Shown in pieces: positions 1-8,435 of a stretch of 64,000 nt of DNA. The stretch is from Hydrogenophaga taeniospiralis CCUG 15921 (GTDB lineage Bacteria > Pseudomonadota > Gammaproteobacteria > Burkholderiales > Burkholderiaceae_C). Made by a program: the position numbers and the translations under genes. The stretch is from NCBI RefSeq assembly GCF_001592305.1, contig NZ_BCWR01000010.1, forward strand, positions 177,093 through 241,092, read 5' to 3'. The notes beneath the pieces are model-generated. The model saw nothing but the letters and a program-made list of their open reading frames with translations. It was not told the origin of the DNA and made no database searches. Each line of letters starts with the position of its first letter. The first letter of the stretch is position 1.

Positions 1-279
1 GTGATCTTCGTGGTGGTGGTGGTGGGTGGCATGGGCTCGCTCTCGGGCGCCTTCCTGGCCTCGCTGCTCATCGGCGTGATCCAGACCTTCGCCGTTGGGC
101 TCGACCATTCGTTTGTCAGCGTGGCGCAGCAGTTCGGCATGGAAGTGAGCGACGCGATGCGCGAGAACTCGGTGCTCAGGCTCACGCTGTCGCAGGTGGC
201 GCCGATCCTGCCCTACCTGTTCCTGGTGCTGATCCTGATCTTCCGGCCCAAAGGCTTGCTGGGCACGCGCGAAGGCTGA
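1..279 (+). CDS. livH: Branched-chain amino acid ABC transporter permease LivH, C-terminal part
   Basis: Only the last 92 residues are inside the window, and the frame is open from the first base. The visible part has a hydrophobic segment followed by the GGMGSLSGAF loop typical of LivH/LivM permeases, and ends in a last transmembrane helix and the common closing motif FRPKGLLG. LivH forms the inner-membrane channel together with LivM. The next gene starts 7 bases later and three further liv genes follow in the same direction, so this is one operon. The substrate cannot be read from the sequence; in this family it may be an amino acid or an aromatic or other carboxylate. Confidence 0.85.
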   Translation: MIFVVVVVGGMGSLSGAFLASLLIGVIQTFAVGLDHSFVSVAQQFGMEVSDAMRENSVLRLTLSQVAPILPYLFLVLILIFRPKGLLGTREG

Positions 280-285
280 CCGACC

Positions 286-1578
286 ATGTCCAAACAGTAT
301 TACGAATTCAAACCCTACAACGTCGGCCGCTGGATCGTCTGGTCGCTGTTCGCGCTGGTGCTGCTGGGCGCGCCGCTGGTGTTCAGCGGCAACCTGTCCA
401 TCACCATGCTCTCGCAGATGGGCATCGCCATCATTGCCTGCTTGTCCTACAACATCCTGCTCGGCCAGGGCGGCATGCTGAGCTTCGGCCACGCGGTCTA
501 CACCGGCCTGGGCTCGTACATGGCGATGCACGCGCTCAACGCGGTGGCCGACGGGCAGTGGCCGATCCCGGTGAGCCTGATCCCGCTGGTGGGTGGGGTG
601 GCCGGGCTGTTCTTCGCCATCCTGTTCGGCTACGTGACCACCAAGAAGGCCGGCACGCCGTTTGCCATGATCACGCTGGGCATGGCCGAGCTGGTGTTCG
701 CCATGTCGCTGATGTTTTCCGAGTTCTTCGGCGGCGAGGCCGGCGTGTCGGGCAACCGGGTGGTGGGCGAGGCCTTCATGGGCATCACGTTTGGCCCGCC
801 GCGCCAGGTGTATTACCTGATCGCGGCCTACACCTTCGTCTGCGTGGGCCTCATGTTCGCCTTCACGCGCACGCCGCTGGGCCGCATCCTGAACGCCGTG
901 CGCGACAACCCCGAGCGTGTGGAATTCATCGGCTACAACACGCAGAAGGTGCGTTACCTGGCGTTCATGATCGCGGGCTTTTTCGCCGGTATTGCGGGCG
1001 GCCTGGGCGCGCTGAACTTCGAGATCGTCACCGCCGAGGTGGTGGGCGCGGCGCGCTCGGGCGGCTATTTGCTGTTCACCTTCCTGGGTGGCGCCACCTT
1101 CTTCTTCGGCCCCATCATCGGCGGCATCCTGATGGTGCTGGCCGCGGTGCTGCTCTCGGAGCTGACCAAGGCCTGGCTGCTCTACCTGGGCCTGATCTTC
1201 CTGTTTATGGTGATGTACGCGCCGGGCGGTATCGCCAGCCTGATCATGATGAACCTGCGCGTGGCCTCGTTCGGCAAGCTGCGCGAGGTCTGGGTGGCCT
1301 ACCTGGCGCTGGGCGTGACGGCGTTGGTGGTCTTGCTGGGCGGCGGTGCGATGGTGGAAATGATCTACCACCTGCAGCTCGACGCGGCCATGGGCGACGT
1401 GGTGAAGTACCTCGGCATGTCGCTGCACCCGAAAGACGCGGGCAGCTGGTTCGGCGCGGCCTTCGTGACGCTGACCGGCCTGGGCATCTTCGAGCTCACG
1501 CGCCGCCAGTTCAGCGCCCAGTGGGCCGAGATCCAGACCGAGATCGAGAAAGAAATCAAGCGCCGGGAGACGCAATGA
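286..1578 (+). CDS. livM: Branched-chain amino acid ABC transporter permease LivM
   Basis: The 430-residue integral membrane protein has about ten hydrophobic segments. It carries the LivM signatures LSYNILLGQGGMLSFGHAVY near residue 50-70 and the cytoplasmic coupling loop RILNAVRDNPERVEFIGY near residue 205-220, which contacts the ATPase. It pairs with LivH as the channel. The C-terminus (about residues 330-430) is longer than in many LivM proteins and adds two hydrophobic stretches and a charged helical tail. The stop codon overlaps the livG start (ATGA), which indicates translational coupling. Confidence 0.9.
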   Translation: MSKQYYEFKPYNVGRWIVWSLFALVLLGAPLVFSGNLSITMLSQMGIAIIACLSYNILLGQGGMLSFGHAVYTGLGSYMAMHALNAVADGQWPIPVSLIPLVGGVAGLFFAILFGYVTTKKAGTPFAMITLGMAELVFAMSLMFSEFFGGEAGVSGNRVVGEAFMGITFGPPRQVYYLIAAYTFVCVGLMFAFTRTPLGRILNAVRDNPERVEFIGYNTQKVRYLAFMIAGFFAGIAGGLGALNFEIVTAEVVGAARSGGYLLFTFLGGATFFFGPIIGGILMVLAAVLLSELTKAWLLYLGLIFLFMVMYAPGGIASLIMMNLRVASFGKLREVWVAYLALGVTALVVLLGGGAMVEMIYHLQLDAAMGDVVKYLGMSLHPKDAGSWFGAAFVTLTGLGIFELTRRQFSAQWAEIQTEIEKEIKRRETQ

Positions 1579-2411
1579 GCAGCGCAACGTCCACAGCCGA
1601 CACCGGCCGTTTCGAACAGGCCATGAGCCACGTGCACGCAGGTGGCTACGCATTGGAATTGCGCGACCTGCGCAAGCGCTTCGGCAAGACCGAGATCATC
1701 CGCGGGGTGGACCTCGCGGTGCGCCCCGGCGAGCGCGTGGCCATCATCGGTCCCAACGGCGCGGGCAAGTCCACGTTGTTCAACCTGATCTCGGGCCGCT
1801 TCGAGCCCAGCAGCGGCGAAGTGATCCTCAATGGCACGCGCATCGACGGCAAGAAGCCGTTCGAGATCAACCGCCTGGGCCTCTCGCGCAGCTTCCAGAT
1901 CACCAACATCTTCCCCAAGCTCAGCGTGTTCGAGAACCTGCGCTGCGGCGTGCTCTGGAGCCTGGGCTACAAGTACACGCTGTTCCGCTTCCTGGCCGGC
2001 ATGGACGACGCGAACGAGCGCGCCGAAGAGCTGATGAAGATGATCCGGCTCGACAAGAAACACGACACGCTGGCCATGAACCTCACCTACGCCGAGCAGC
2101 GCGCGCTGGAGATCGGCATCACCATCGCCGGTGGCGCCAACGTGATCCTGCTCGACGAACCCACGGCCGGCATGAGCAAGAGCGAGACCAGCCGCTTCAT
2201 CGACCTGATCCGCGAGGTGACGGTGGGCAAGACCTTGCTGACGGTGGAGCACGACATGGGCGTGGTCTTCGGCCTGGCCGACAAGATCGCCGTGGTGGTG
2301 TACGGCGAGGTGATCGCCTTCGACACGCCGGAGGCGGTGCGCGCGAACCCGAAGGTGCAGGAAGCCTATCTCGGGTCCGTGCTCGCCGACGAACAAGCGG
2401 GGTTCAAATGA
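1575..2411 (+). CDS. livG: Branched-chain amino acid ABC transporter ATP-binding protein LivG
   Basis: The 278-residue ATPase powers the LivHM channel. It has the Walker A motif GPNGAGKST (about residue 60), a Q-loop region around SRSFQITNIF, a relaxed signature NLTYAEQRALEI and the Walker B motif VILLDEPTAGMS. The conserved lysine is present. The ATG at 1575 overlaps the livM stop by four bases; a second in-frame ATG at 1623 gives a shorter start that would still keep the whole ATPase domain. A longer open frame upstream is an artefact of the GC-rich livM region. A palindromic repeat separates this gene from livF. Confidence 0.88.
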   Translation: MSSATSTADTGRFEQAMSHVHAGGYALELRDLRKRFGKTEIIRGVDLAVRPGERVAIIGPNGAGKSTLFNLISGRFEPSSGEVILNGTRIDGKKPFEINRLGLSRSFQITNIFPKLSVFENLRCGVLWSLGYKYTLFRFLAGMDDANERAEELMKMIRLDKKHDTLAMNLTYAEQRALEIGITIAGGANVILLDEPTAGMSKSETSRFIDLIREVTVGKTLLTVEHDMGVVFGLADKIAVVVYGEVIAFDTPEAVRANPKVQEAYLGSVLADEQAGFK

Positions 2412-2506
2412 ACACCCCCGTTGCTTGCTCGCTGCGCGTAGCCGCATCCCCCCTCAAGGGGGCAACGCTGGCAGCCCGGCAAAGCCGGTTCTGCGGCGTT
2501 TCCCGG
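2412..2506. repeat. Palindromic repeat, subtype A, copy 1 (livG-livF gap)
   Basis: This GC-rich element fills the livG-livF gap. It holds a CCCCT/AGGGG hairpin near 2449-2462, then a cruciform with inner stem CCGGC-AAA-GCCGG near 2476-2488 and outer stem AACGC/GCGTT. The same layout recurs at about 17285, 22625, 23815, 37185, 39464, 58950 and 59958. Here the outer stem differs from the commonest GGCAC/GTGCC version, but pairing is kept. Confidence 0.85.
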
Positions 2507-2535
2507 AAAGCCACCGTGCCCTCGAAAGACGCACA

Positions 2536-3231
2536 ATGCTGAAAATCGAAAACCTCCACGCCTATTACGGCAAGAGCCACGTGCTGCACGGCGCTTCGTT
2601 CGACGTGGGCCAGGGCGAGATCGTGGCCCTGCTGGGGCGCAACGGCTCGGGCCGCTCCACCACGGCCAAGGCCATCATGGGGCTGGTGGAGTGCGAGGGC
2701 TCCATCCAGTGGAAGGGGCAGGAGATCCGGGGCCGCAAGTCCTTCGAGATCGCGCACCTGGGGCTGGGCTACGTGCCGGAAAACCGCGACATCTTCCCCA
2801 AGCTCACCGTGCACCAGAACCTGCTGCTGGGCCAGAAGGGCAAAGGCAAGGATGCGCGCTGGAGCTTTGACGACATGTACGCCATGTTTCCGCGCCTGAA
2901 GGAGCGCCAGCACACCGAAGCCGGCGTGCTATCGGGCGGCGAGCAGCAGATGCTCACGCTGTGTCGCACGCTCATGGGCGACCCGGACCTGATCATCATC
3001 GACGAGCCCACCGAGGGCCTGGCGCCCAAGATCGTGGAGCTGGTGGGCGAGTACCTGCAGAAGCTCAAGGCCCGGGGCGTGTCGGTGCTGCTGATCGAGC
3101 AGAAGCTCACCATCGCCATGGCGATCTCCGACCGCGCCTTCGTCATGGGCCACGGCAGCATCGTGTTTCATGGCACGCCGGAAAGCCTCAGAGCAGACCC
3201 CTATACCCGCAAAGAGTGGCTTGAGGTCTGA
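2536..3231 (+). CDS. livF: Branched-chain amino acid ABC transporter ATP-binding protein LivF
   Basis: The 231-residue protein is the second ATPase of the Liv transporter. The start at 2536 is chosen because MLKIENLHAYYGKSHVLHG is the usual LivF opening; the upstream part of the open frame is translated repeat. It has the signature LSGGEQQML, Walker B LIIIDEPTEGLAP and an H-loop region replaced by LLIEQKL, as usual for LivF. One feature is unusual: the Walker A motif reads GRNGSGRST, so the invariant phosphate-binding lysine is arginine. The length and all other motifs are normal, so the protein is not otherwise degraded. Confidence 0.88.
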   Translation: MLKIENLHAYYGKSHVLHGASFDVGQGEIVALLGRNGSGRSTTAKAIMGLVECEGSIQWKGQEIRGRKSFEIAHLGLGYVPENRDIFPKLTVHQNLLLGQKGKGKDARWSFDDMYAMFPRLKERQHTEAGVLSGGEQQMLTLCRTLMGDPDLIIIDEPTEGLAPKIVELVGEYLQKLKARGVSVLLIEQKLTIAMAISDRAFVMGHGSIVFHGTPESLRADPYTRKEWLEV

Positions 3232-3252
3232 CCCTATTGCGACAGGTGGCTC

Positions 3253-3280
3253 TTGCCGCACCGCACAAATTCCCTAGAAT
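3253..3280 (+). promoter_or_regulatory. Predicted sigma-70 type promoter of the fadB-like gene
   Basis: TTGCCG (3253-3258) and TAGAAT (3275-3280) are separated by 16 bases, a fair match to the -35/-10 consensus. The site lies in the only gap between livF and the acyl-CoA genes, about 60 bases upstream of the start codon, and suggests that the beta-oxidation genes have their own promoter. Confidence 0.5.
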
Positions 3281-3339
3281 CGCACGACCGTTCGTTTTTT
3301 CGGGCGCGCACCCCTACCGATCCACACAGAGGAGATTTC

Positions 3340-5448
3340 ATGACCGCTGAGTACCAGGTCCACGGCGATGTGGCCGTCATCACGCTGAACAACCCGCCGG
3401 TCAACGGCCTGGGGCTGTCGACCCGGCAGGCCATCACCGCCGGGCTGGAGAAGGCCGAGGCCGATCCGGCCGTCAAGGCCATCGTGCTCACCGGCGCCGG
3501 CAAGGCGTTTTCGGGCGGTGCGGACATCCGCGAATTCGGCTCGCCCAAGGCGATCCAGGAGCCCAACCTGTTGAGCGTGATCCTGGCGGTGGAGAACACC
3601 AGCAAGCCGGTGGTCGCGGCGGTGCACAGCGTGTGCATGGGCGGCGGCCTGGAGCTGGCGCTGGGTGCGCATTACCGCATCGCAGCCCCCGGCTGCAACG
3701 TGGCCCTGCCCGAGGTGAAGCTGGGCCTCATCCCCGGTGCCGGCGGCACGCAGCGCCTGCCGCGCGTGCTGGGCGTGGAAGCCGCGCTCAACATGATCGT
3801 CTCGGGCGAACCCGTCAAGAGCGAGATGCTGGCGCAACTGCCCGGCCAGAAGCTGTTCGACAAGCTGGCCGCCTCCCCCGAGTCGCTGGCCGAAGAAGCG
3901 CTGGCCTTTGCCCGCGAAGTGGCGGCCAAGCACGCCGACGGCTTTGCCCTGCCGCTGGTGCGCAATCTGCCCTGCAAGCACAAGGACGGCGACGCCTACT
4001 TCCAGTTCGCGCGCAACATGGTCAAGGGCATGGCGAAAAATTTCCCCGCCCCTCCCAAGTGCGTGGACGCCGTGGAAGCCGCCACCAAGAAGAAGTTCGC
4101 CGACGGCATGGCCTTCGAGCGCGAGACTTTCATCAACCTGATGTGGACGCCCGAGTGCCGTTCGCTGCGTCACCTGTTCGTGGCCGAACGCGCCGCGAGC
4201 AAGATCCCCGACGTGCCGGAAGACACGCCGCAACGCAGCATCCAGTCGGTGGCCGTGATCGGCGCCGGCACCATGGGCGGTGGCATCACCATGAACTTCC
4301 TCAACGCCGGCATCCCCGTGAAGGTGCTGGAGATGAAGCAGGACGCGCTGGACCGCGGCGTGGCCACCATCCGCAAGAACTACGAAGCCCAGGTGAAGAA
4401 GGGCAAGCTGAAAGCCGACAAGTACGAGCAGCGCATGAGCCTGCTCTCCACCACGCTGAGCTACGACGACATCGGTTTGGCCGACCTCGTGATCGAGGCC
4501 GTGTTCGAAGAGATCGGCGTCAAGGAAGCCGTGTTCAAGGAACTCGACCGCGTGATGAAGCCGGGCGCGATCCTGGCCTCCAACACCTCCACGCTGGACG
4601 TGAACAAGATCGCCAGCTTCACCCAGCGTCCGCAGGACGTGGTGGGTCTGCATTTCTTCAGCCCGGCCAACGTGATGAAGCTGCTGGAAGTGGTGCGCGG
4701 TGAAAAGACCGCCAAGGACGTGATGGCCACCGTGATGACGGTCGCCAAGAAGATCAAGAAGACGGCGGTGGTCTCCGGCGTTTGCGACGGCTTCATCGGC
4801 AACCGCATGATCGAGCAGTACGGCCGCCAGGGCGGCTTCCTGCTCGACGAAGGCTGCACGCCCGAGCAGGTGGACAAGGCGATGGAGAAGTTCGGCATGG
4901 CCATGGGCCCGTTCCGCATGGGCGATCTGGCCGGCAACGACATCGGCTGGGCGATCCGCAAGCGCCGTTACCAGGAAAAGCCGGACATGAAGTACAGCAA
5001 GACGGCCGACCTGCTGTGCGAGAAGGGCCGCTTCGGCCAGAAGACCGGCGCCGGCTGGTACGACTACGTGCCGGGCAAGCGCGACGCGATCCCGAACGCC
5101 GAAGTGGTCCAGATGATCGAGGACCACCGCAAAGCCCTGGGCATCACGCCGCGCAAGATTTCCGACGAAGAGATCGTGCAGCGCCTGGTGTTTTCGCTGG
5201 TGAACGAGGCCGCGCACATCCTCGAAGAGGGCATCGCCAACAAGGCCAGCGACATCGACGTGGTCTACATCTTCGGCTACGGCTTCCCGGTGTACCGCGG
5301 TGGCCCGCTGAACTACGCCAACGAGGTGGGGCTGTTCAACGTGGTCCAAGCCATGAAGCGCTTTGCGAAGAACCCGCTGGACGACGCAAAGTTCTGGCAG
5401 CCCGCGCCGCTGCTGGCTCGCCTCGCCGAAGAAGGCAAAACCTTTTGA
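3340..5448 (+). CDS. Bifunctional enoyl-CoA hydratase / 3-hydroxyacyl-CoA dehydrogenase
   Basis: The 702-residue multifunctional beta-oxidation enzyme hydrates enoyl-CoA and then oxidises the 3-hydroxyacyl-CoA with NAD. The N-terminal crotonase domain (about 1-190) has the oxyanion-hole regions FSGGADIREF and CMGGGLELAL and the catalytic glutamate in LPEVKLGLIPGAGGTQR. The NAD-binding domain has VIGAGTMGGG at about residue 305 and the catalytic histidine in LHFFSPANVMK at about 436, followed by two C-terminal dehydrogenase domains. The start at 3340 follows a clear AGAGGAG ribosome-binding site; the upstream open frame is not used. The layout (hydratase first, about 700 residues) resembles the peroxisomal or FadJ-like class. 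A thiolase follows 33 bases later, completing the pathway. Confidence 0.9.
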   Translation: MTAEYQVHGDVAVITLNNPPVNGLGLSTRQAITAGLEKAEADPAVKAIVLTGAGKAFSGGADIREFGSPKAIQEPNLLSVILAVENTSKPVVAAVHSVCMGGGLELALGAHYRIAAPGCNVALPEVKLGLIPGAGGTQRLPRVLGVEAALNMIVSGEPVKSEMLAQLPGQKLFDKLAASPESLAEEALAFAREVAAKHADGFALPLVRNLPCKHKDGDAYFQFARNMVKGMAKNFPAPPKCVDAVEAATKKKFADGMAFERETFINLMWTPECRSLRHLFVAERAASKIPDVPEDTPQRSIQSVAVIGAGTMGGGITMNFLNAGIPVKVLEMKQDALDRGVATIRKNYEAQVKKGKLKADKYEQRMSLLSTTLSYDDIGLADLVIEAVFEEIGVKEAVFKELDRVMKPGAILASNTSTLDVNKIASFTQRPQDVVGLHFFSPANVMKLLEVVRGEKTAKDVMATVMTVAKKIKKTAVVSGVCDGFIGNRMIEQYGRQGGFLLDEGCTPEQVDKAMEKFGMAMGPFRMGDLAGNDIGWAIRKRRYQEKPDMKYSKTADLLCEKGRFGQKTGAGWYDYVPGKRDAIPNAEVVQMIEDHRKALGITPRKISDEEIVQRLVFSLVNEAAHILEEGIANKASDIDVVYIFGYGFPVYRGGPLNYANEVGLFNVVQAMKRFAKNPLDDAKFWQPAPLLARLAEEGKTF

Positions 5449-5481
5449 TGACCGCACGAACAACGAATTGAGGATTCCATC

Positions 5482-6657
5482 ATGACCAACGCCGTCATCG
5501 TCTCCACCGCCCGCACGCCCCTGGCCAAGAGCTGGAAGGGCGCCTTCAACATGACCCATGGCGCCACGCTCGGCGGCCACGCCGTGCAGCATGCCGTGCA
5601 ACGCGCCGGCATCGACGCCGCCGAAGTCGAAGACGTGATCATGGGCTGCGCCAACCCCGAGGGCGCCACGGGCGCCAACATCGCGCGCCAGATCGCACTC
5701 AAGGCCGGCCTGCCCATCACGGTATCGGGCATGACCGTCAACCGTTTCTGCTCGTCGGGCCTGCAGACCATCGCCCTGGCCGCGCAACGCATCATCGCCG
5801 GCGAAGGCTCGGTCTACGTGGCCGGTGGTGTGGAAAGCATTTCCTGCGTGCAGCAGGAGATGAACCAGCACATGCTCAAGGACCTGGCGCTGGAAAAGCA
5901 GAAGCCCGAGATCTACTGGAACATGCTGCAGACCGCCGAACAGGTGGCCAAGCGCTACGGCATCGGCCGCGATGCCATGGACGAGTACGGGGCCGCCAGC
6001 CAGCAGAAGGCCGCCGCCGCGCTGGAAGCCGGCCTGTTCAAGGCCGAGATCGCGCCCATCACCGTGACCGCCGGCGTGGCCGACAAGGTGATGGGCCTGA
6101 TGACCAAACAGGTCACGGTCGAGAACGACGAAGGCATCCGCGCCGGCACCACGTTCGACGGCATCCACGGCCTGCGCTCGGCGCTGCCGGGCGGCCTGGT
6201 CTCGGCCGGCAACGCCAGCCAGTTTTCAGACGGCGCCGGTGCCTGCGTGGTGATGGACGAAGCCCTGGCCGAGAAGCGTGGCCTGCAGCCCTTGGGCCGT
6301 TTCCTGGGTTTTGCGGTGGCGGGTTGTGAACCCGACGAAATGGGCATCGGCCCGGTGTTCGCCATCCCCAAGGTGCTCGCGCGCCTGGGCCTGAAGGTGA
6401 GCGACATCGACCTGTGGGAACTCAACGAAGCCTTCGCGGTGCAAGTGATCTACTGCCGCGACAAGCTGGGCATTCCGCACGACAAGCTCAACGTGAACGG
6501 CGGCGCCATCGCCGTGGGCCACCCCTACGGCGTGTCGGGCCAGCGCCTGACCGGCCACGCGCTGATCGAAGGCAAACGCCGCGGCGCCAAGCGCGTCTGC
6601 GTGACCATGTGCATCGGCGGCGGCATGGGTGCCGCGGGCGTGTTCGAAGTCTTGTAA
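5482..6657 (+). CDS. Acetyl-CoA C-acyltransferase (thiolase)
   Basis: The 391-residue thiolase cleaves 3-ketoacyl-CoA to acetyl-CoA and a shortened acyl-CoA. It shows the nucleophilic cysteine in NRFCSSGLQ (about residue 89), the LNEAFAVQ motif, the active-site histidine in [14 protein letters not shown] (about 346) and the C-terminal cysteine in [10 protein letters not shown] (about 378). The length is normal. It lies directly behind the hydratase/dehydrogenase gene, so the two should form one pathway, with a biosynthetic or acetoacetyl-CoA role as a less likely alternative. Confidence 0.92.
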   Translation: MTNAVIVSTARTPLAKSWKGAFNMTHGATLGGHAVQHAVQRAGIDAAEVEDVIMGCANPEGATGANIARQIALKAGLPITVSGMTVNRFCSSGLQTIALAAQRIIAGEGSVYVAGGVESISCVQQEMNQHMLKDLALEKQKPEIYWNMLQTAEQVAKRYGIGRDAMDEYGAASQQKAAAALEAGLFKAEIAPITVTAGVADKVMGLMTKQVTVENDEGIRAGTTFDGIHGLRSALPGGLVSAGNASQFSDGAGACVVMDEALAEKRGLQPLGRFLGFAVAGCEPDEMGIGPVFAIPKVLARLGLKVSDIDLWELNEAFAVQVIYCRDKLGIPHDKLNVNGGAIAVGHPYGVSGQRLTGHALIEGKRRGAKRVCVTMCIGGGMGAAGVFEVL

Positions 6658-6684
6658 GCCTCGCGCCATCGGCCCGATCCGGAC

Positions 6685-8055
6685 ATGCAGGACGTGACGC
6701 CCTACCGGATCGGCGCTGGCGCCGGCTACGCCGGTGACCGCATCGACCCCGCGCTGGACCTGGCCGAGCGCGGCGAACTCGACGCCCTGGTGTTCGAGTG
6801 CCTGGCCGAGCGCACCATCGCGCTGGCTCAGCTGCGCCGCGCCAACGATCCACAAGCCGGCTACGACCCGATGCTCCAGGCGCGCATGCGTGCGGTGCTG
6901 CCGGCCTGTGTGCGCAACGGCGTGACCATCCTCACCAACATGGGCGCTGCCAACCCGATGGCGGCCGGGCAGGCCGTGCTGGAGGTGGCACGCGAGCTGG
7001 GCCTGCCGCGCCTGCGCGTGGCGGTGGTGACGGGCGACGACGTGTTGCCCTGGATGCTGGCGAACGACGTGCCGCTGATGGATTCGCCCGACACGGTGCG
7101 CAGTCTGGACGGCCGCCTGATCTCGGCCAATGCCTACCTCGGCGCCGACGCCTTGCTGCCCGCGCTGCAGGCCGATGTGAACGTGATCATCACCGGCCGC
7201 GTGGCCGATCCCTCGCTGTTCGTGGCGCCGCTCATGGCCCACTTCGGCTGGGCCGCGGACGACTGGCATCGCCTGGGCCAGGGCCTGCTCGTTGGGCACC
7301 TGCTGGAATGCGCGGCCCAGGTCAGCGGCGGCTACCTGGCCGATCCGGGCCATGTGGACGTGCCCGATCTGCACCGCGTCGGTTTCCCGCTGGCCGAGGT
7401 GTCTGCCGATGGCAGCGTGGTCGTCACCAAACTGCCGGGCACCGGCGGGCGCGTGGACCGGCTCAGCTGCACCGCGCAACTGCTCTACGAGGTGGAAGAC
7501 CCAGCGCACTACCTGCAGGCCGATGTGGTGGGCGATTTTTCTCAAGTGCGTTTCAGCGAGTTGGCACCCGACCGCGTGCAGGCACAGGGCGCCAGCGGTC
7601 AGGCGCGCCCTGAACAATTGAAAGCCATGCTGGGCTACCGCGACGGCTTCATCGGCGAGGGCCAGATCTCCTACGCTGGCCCGGGCGCGCGAGCGCGGGG
7701 TGAGCTGGCGCTGTCCATCCTGCGCCAGCGCCTGCAGGACGCCACACTGTCTCATGGCCTCAGCGGTCTGGAACACCGCGCCGAGCTGATCGGCGTGAAC
7801 GCCATGCACGGCCTGCAACTGGGCGCCGACCGCGAGCCGTACGAGGTGCGTGTGCGCCTGGCGGTGCGCTGCGCCAACCGCGCGCAGGCCGAAGCCGTGG
7901 GGCAGGAGGTCGAAGCGCTCTACCTCAACGGCCCGGCCGGCGGTGGCGGTGTGACGCAGTCGGTGCGTGAGGTGATCGCCGCGGCTTCGGCACTGGTGCC
8001 GCGCACGGCGGTTCAAGCCCGCTGCGACATCCTCGAACTCCATGCAGGAGACTGA
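6685..8055 (+). CDS. AtuA-family acyclic terpene utilisation protein (DUF1446)
   Basis: The 456-residue protein has the family opening RIGAGAGYAGDRIDPA and the conserved stretches NMGAANP, ADVNVIITGRVADPSLF and GYRDGFIGEGQISYAGPGA. The family is named after AtuA of the Pseudomonas citronellol/geraniol pathway, but its exact reaction is unknown to me and members are widespread in acyl-CoA gene clusters. It sits 27 bases after the thiolase and one base before a small partner gene. The ribosome-binding site is weak; the start is chosen because the family motif begins only seven residues later. Confidence 0.75.
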   Translation: MQDVTPYRIGAGAGYAGDRIDPALDLAERGELDALVFECLAERTIALAQLRRANDPQAGYDPMLQARMRAVLPACVRNGVTILTNMGAANPMAAGQAVLEVARELGLPRLRVAVVTGDDVLPWMLANDVPLMDSPDTVRSLDGRLISANAYLGADALLPALQADVNVIITGRVADPSLFVAPLMAHFGWAADDWHRLGQGLLVGHLLECAAQVSGGYLADPGHVDVPDLHRVGFPLAEVSADGSVVVTKLPGTGGRVDRLSCTAQLLYEVEDPAHYLQADVVGDFSQVRFSELAPDRVQAQGASGQARPEQLKAMLGYRDGFIGEGQISYAGPGARARGELALSILRQRLQDATLSHGLSGLEHRAELIGVNAMHGLQLGADREPYEVRVRLAVRCANRAQAEAVGQEVEALYLNGPAGGGGVTQSVREVIAAASALVPRTAVQARCDILELHAGD

Positions 8056-8056
8056 C

Positions 8057-8389
8057 ATGTCGAAAGCGGCCACCCCATCCAAGACCGGTCGCACCCTGCG
8101 CGACATCGCCCTGGCCCGCTCGGGCGACAAGGGCAACCGCGCCACGCTGAGCGTGATCGCGCTGAACCCGGCAGACTACCCCGAGCTGGAGCGCCTGCTC
8201 ACCGCCGAGCGGGTGCGCGCGCACTTCGCGGGCGTGGTGCAGGGCGCGGTGCAGCGCTACACCCTGCCGCACCTGGGCGCCGTGCATTTCGTGATGTTCG
8301 ACGCGCTGGGCGGGGGCGTCACGCGATCATTGGCGCTGGACGCCCACGGCAAGACCCTGAGCGCGGCCGTGCTGGACTTACCGCTTTGA
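8057..8389 (+). CDS. Small AtuA-associated protein (AtuA C-terminal ferredoxin-like domain family)
   Basis: This 110-residue protein contains the motif RDIALARSGDKGNRATLSVIAL, which is the start of the small domain that is either fused to the C-terminus of AtuA-like proteins or encoded by the next gene, as here. It probably works as a subunit of the preceding protein. The ATG at 8057 lies one base after the upstream stop, with GCAGGAG as ribosome-binding site; a possible ATG 15 bases earlier would overlap the upstream gene and coincides with that site. The biochemical function is unknown. Confidence 0.7.
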   Translation: MSKAATPSKTGRTLRDIALARSGDKGNRATLSVIALNPADYPELERLLTAERVRAHFAGVVQGAVQRYTLPHLGAVHFVMFDALGGGVTRSLALDAHGKTLSAAVLDLPL

Positions 8390-8435
8390 TCGACCCGAGA
8401 CCGACCCTGTTTTCACCACCCAGAAGGAGACTTTG

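Noticed and set aside
3274..6168. 964-codon minus-strand open frame opposite the hydratase/dehydrogenase and thiolase genes
   Set aside because: It is a His/Gly/Leu-rich reverse shadow of two well-recognised genes and shows no family motif; long shadows are expected at this GC content.
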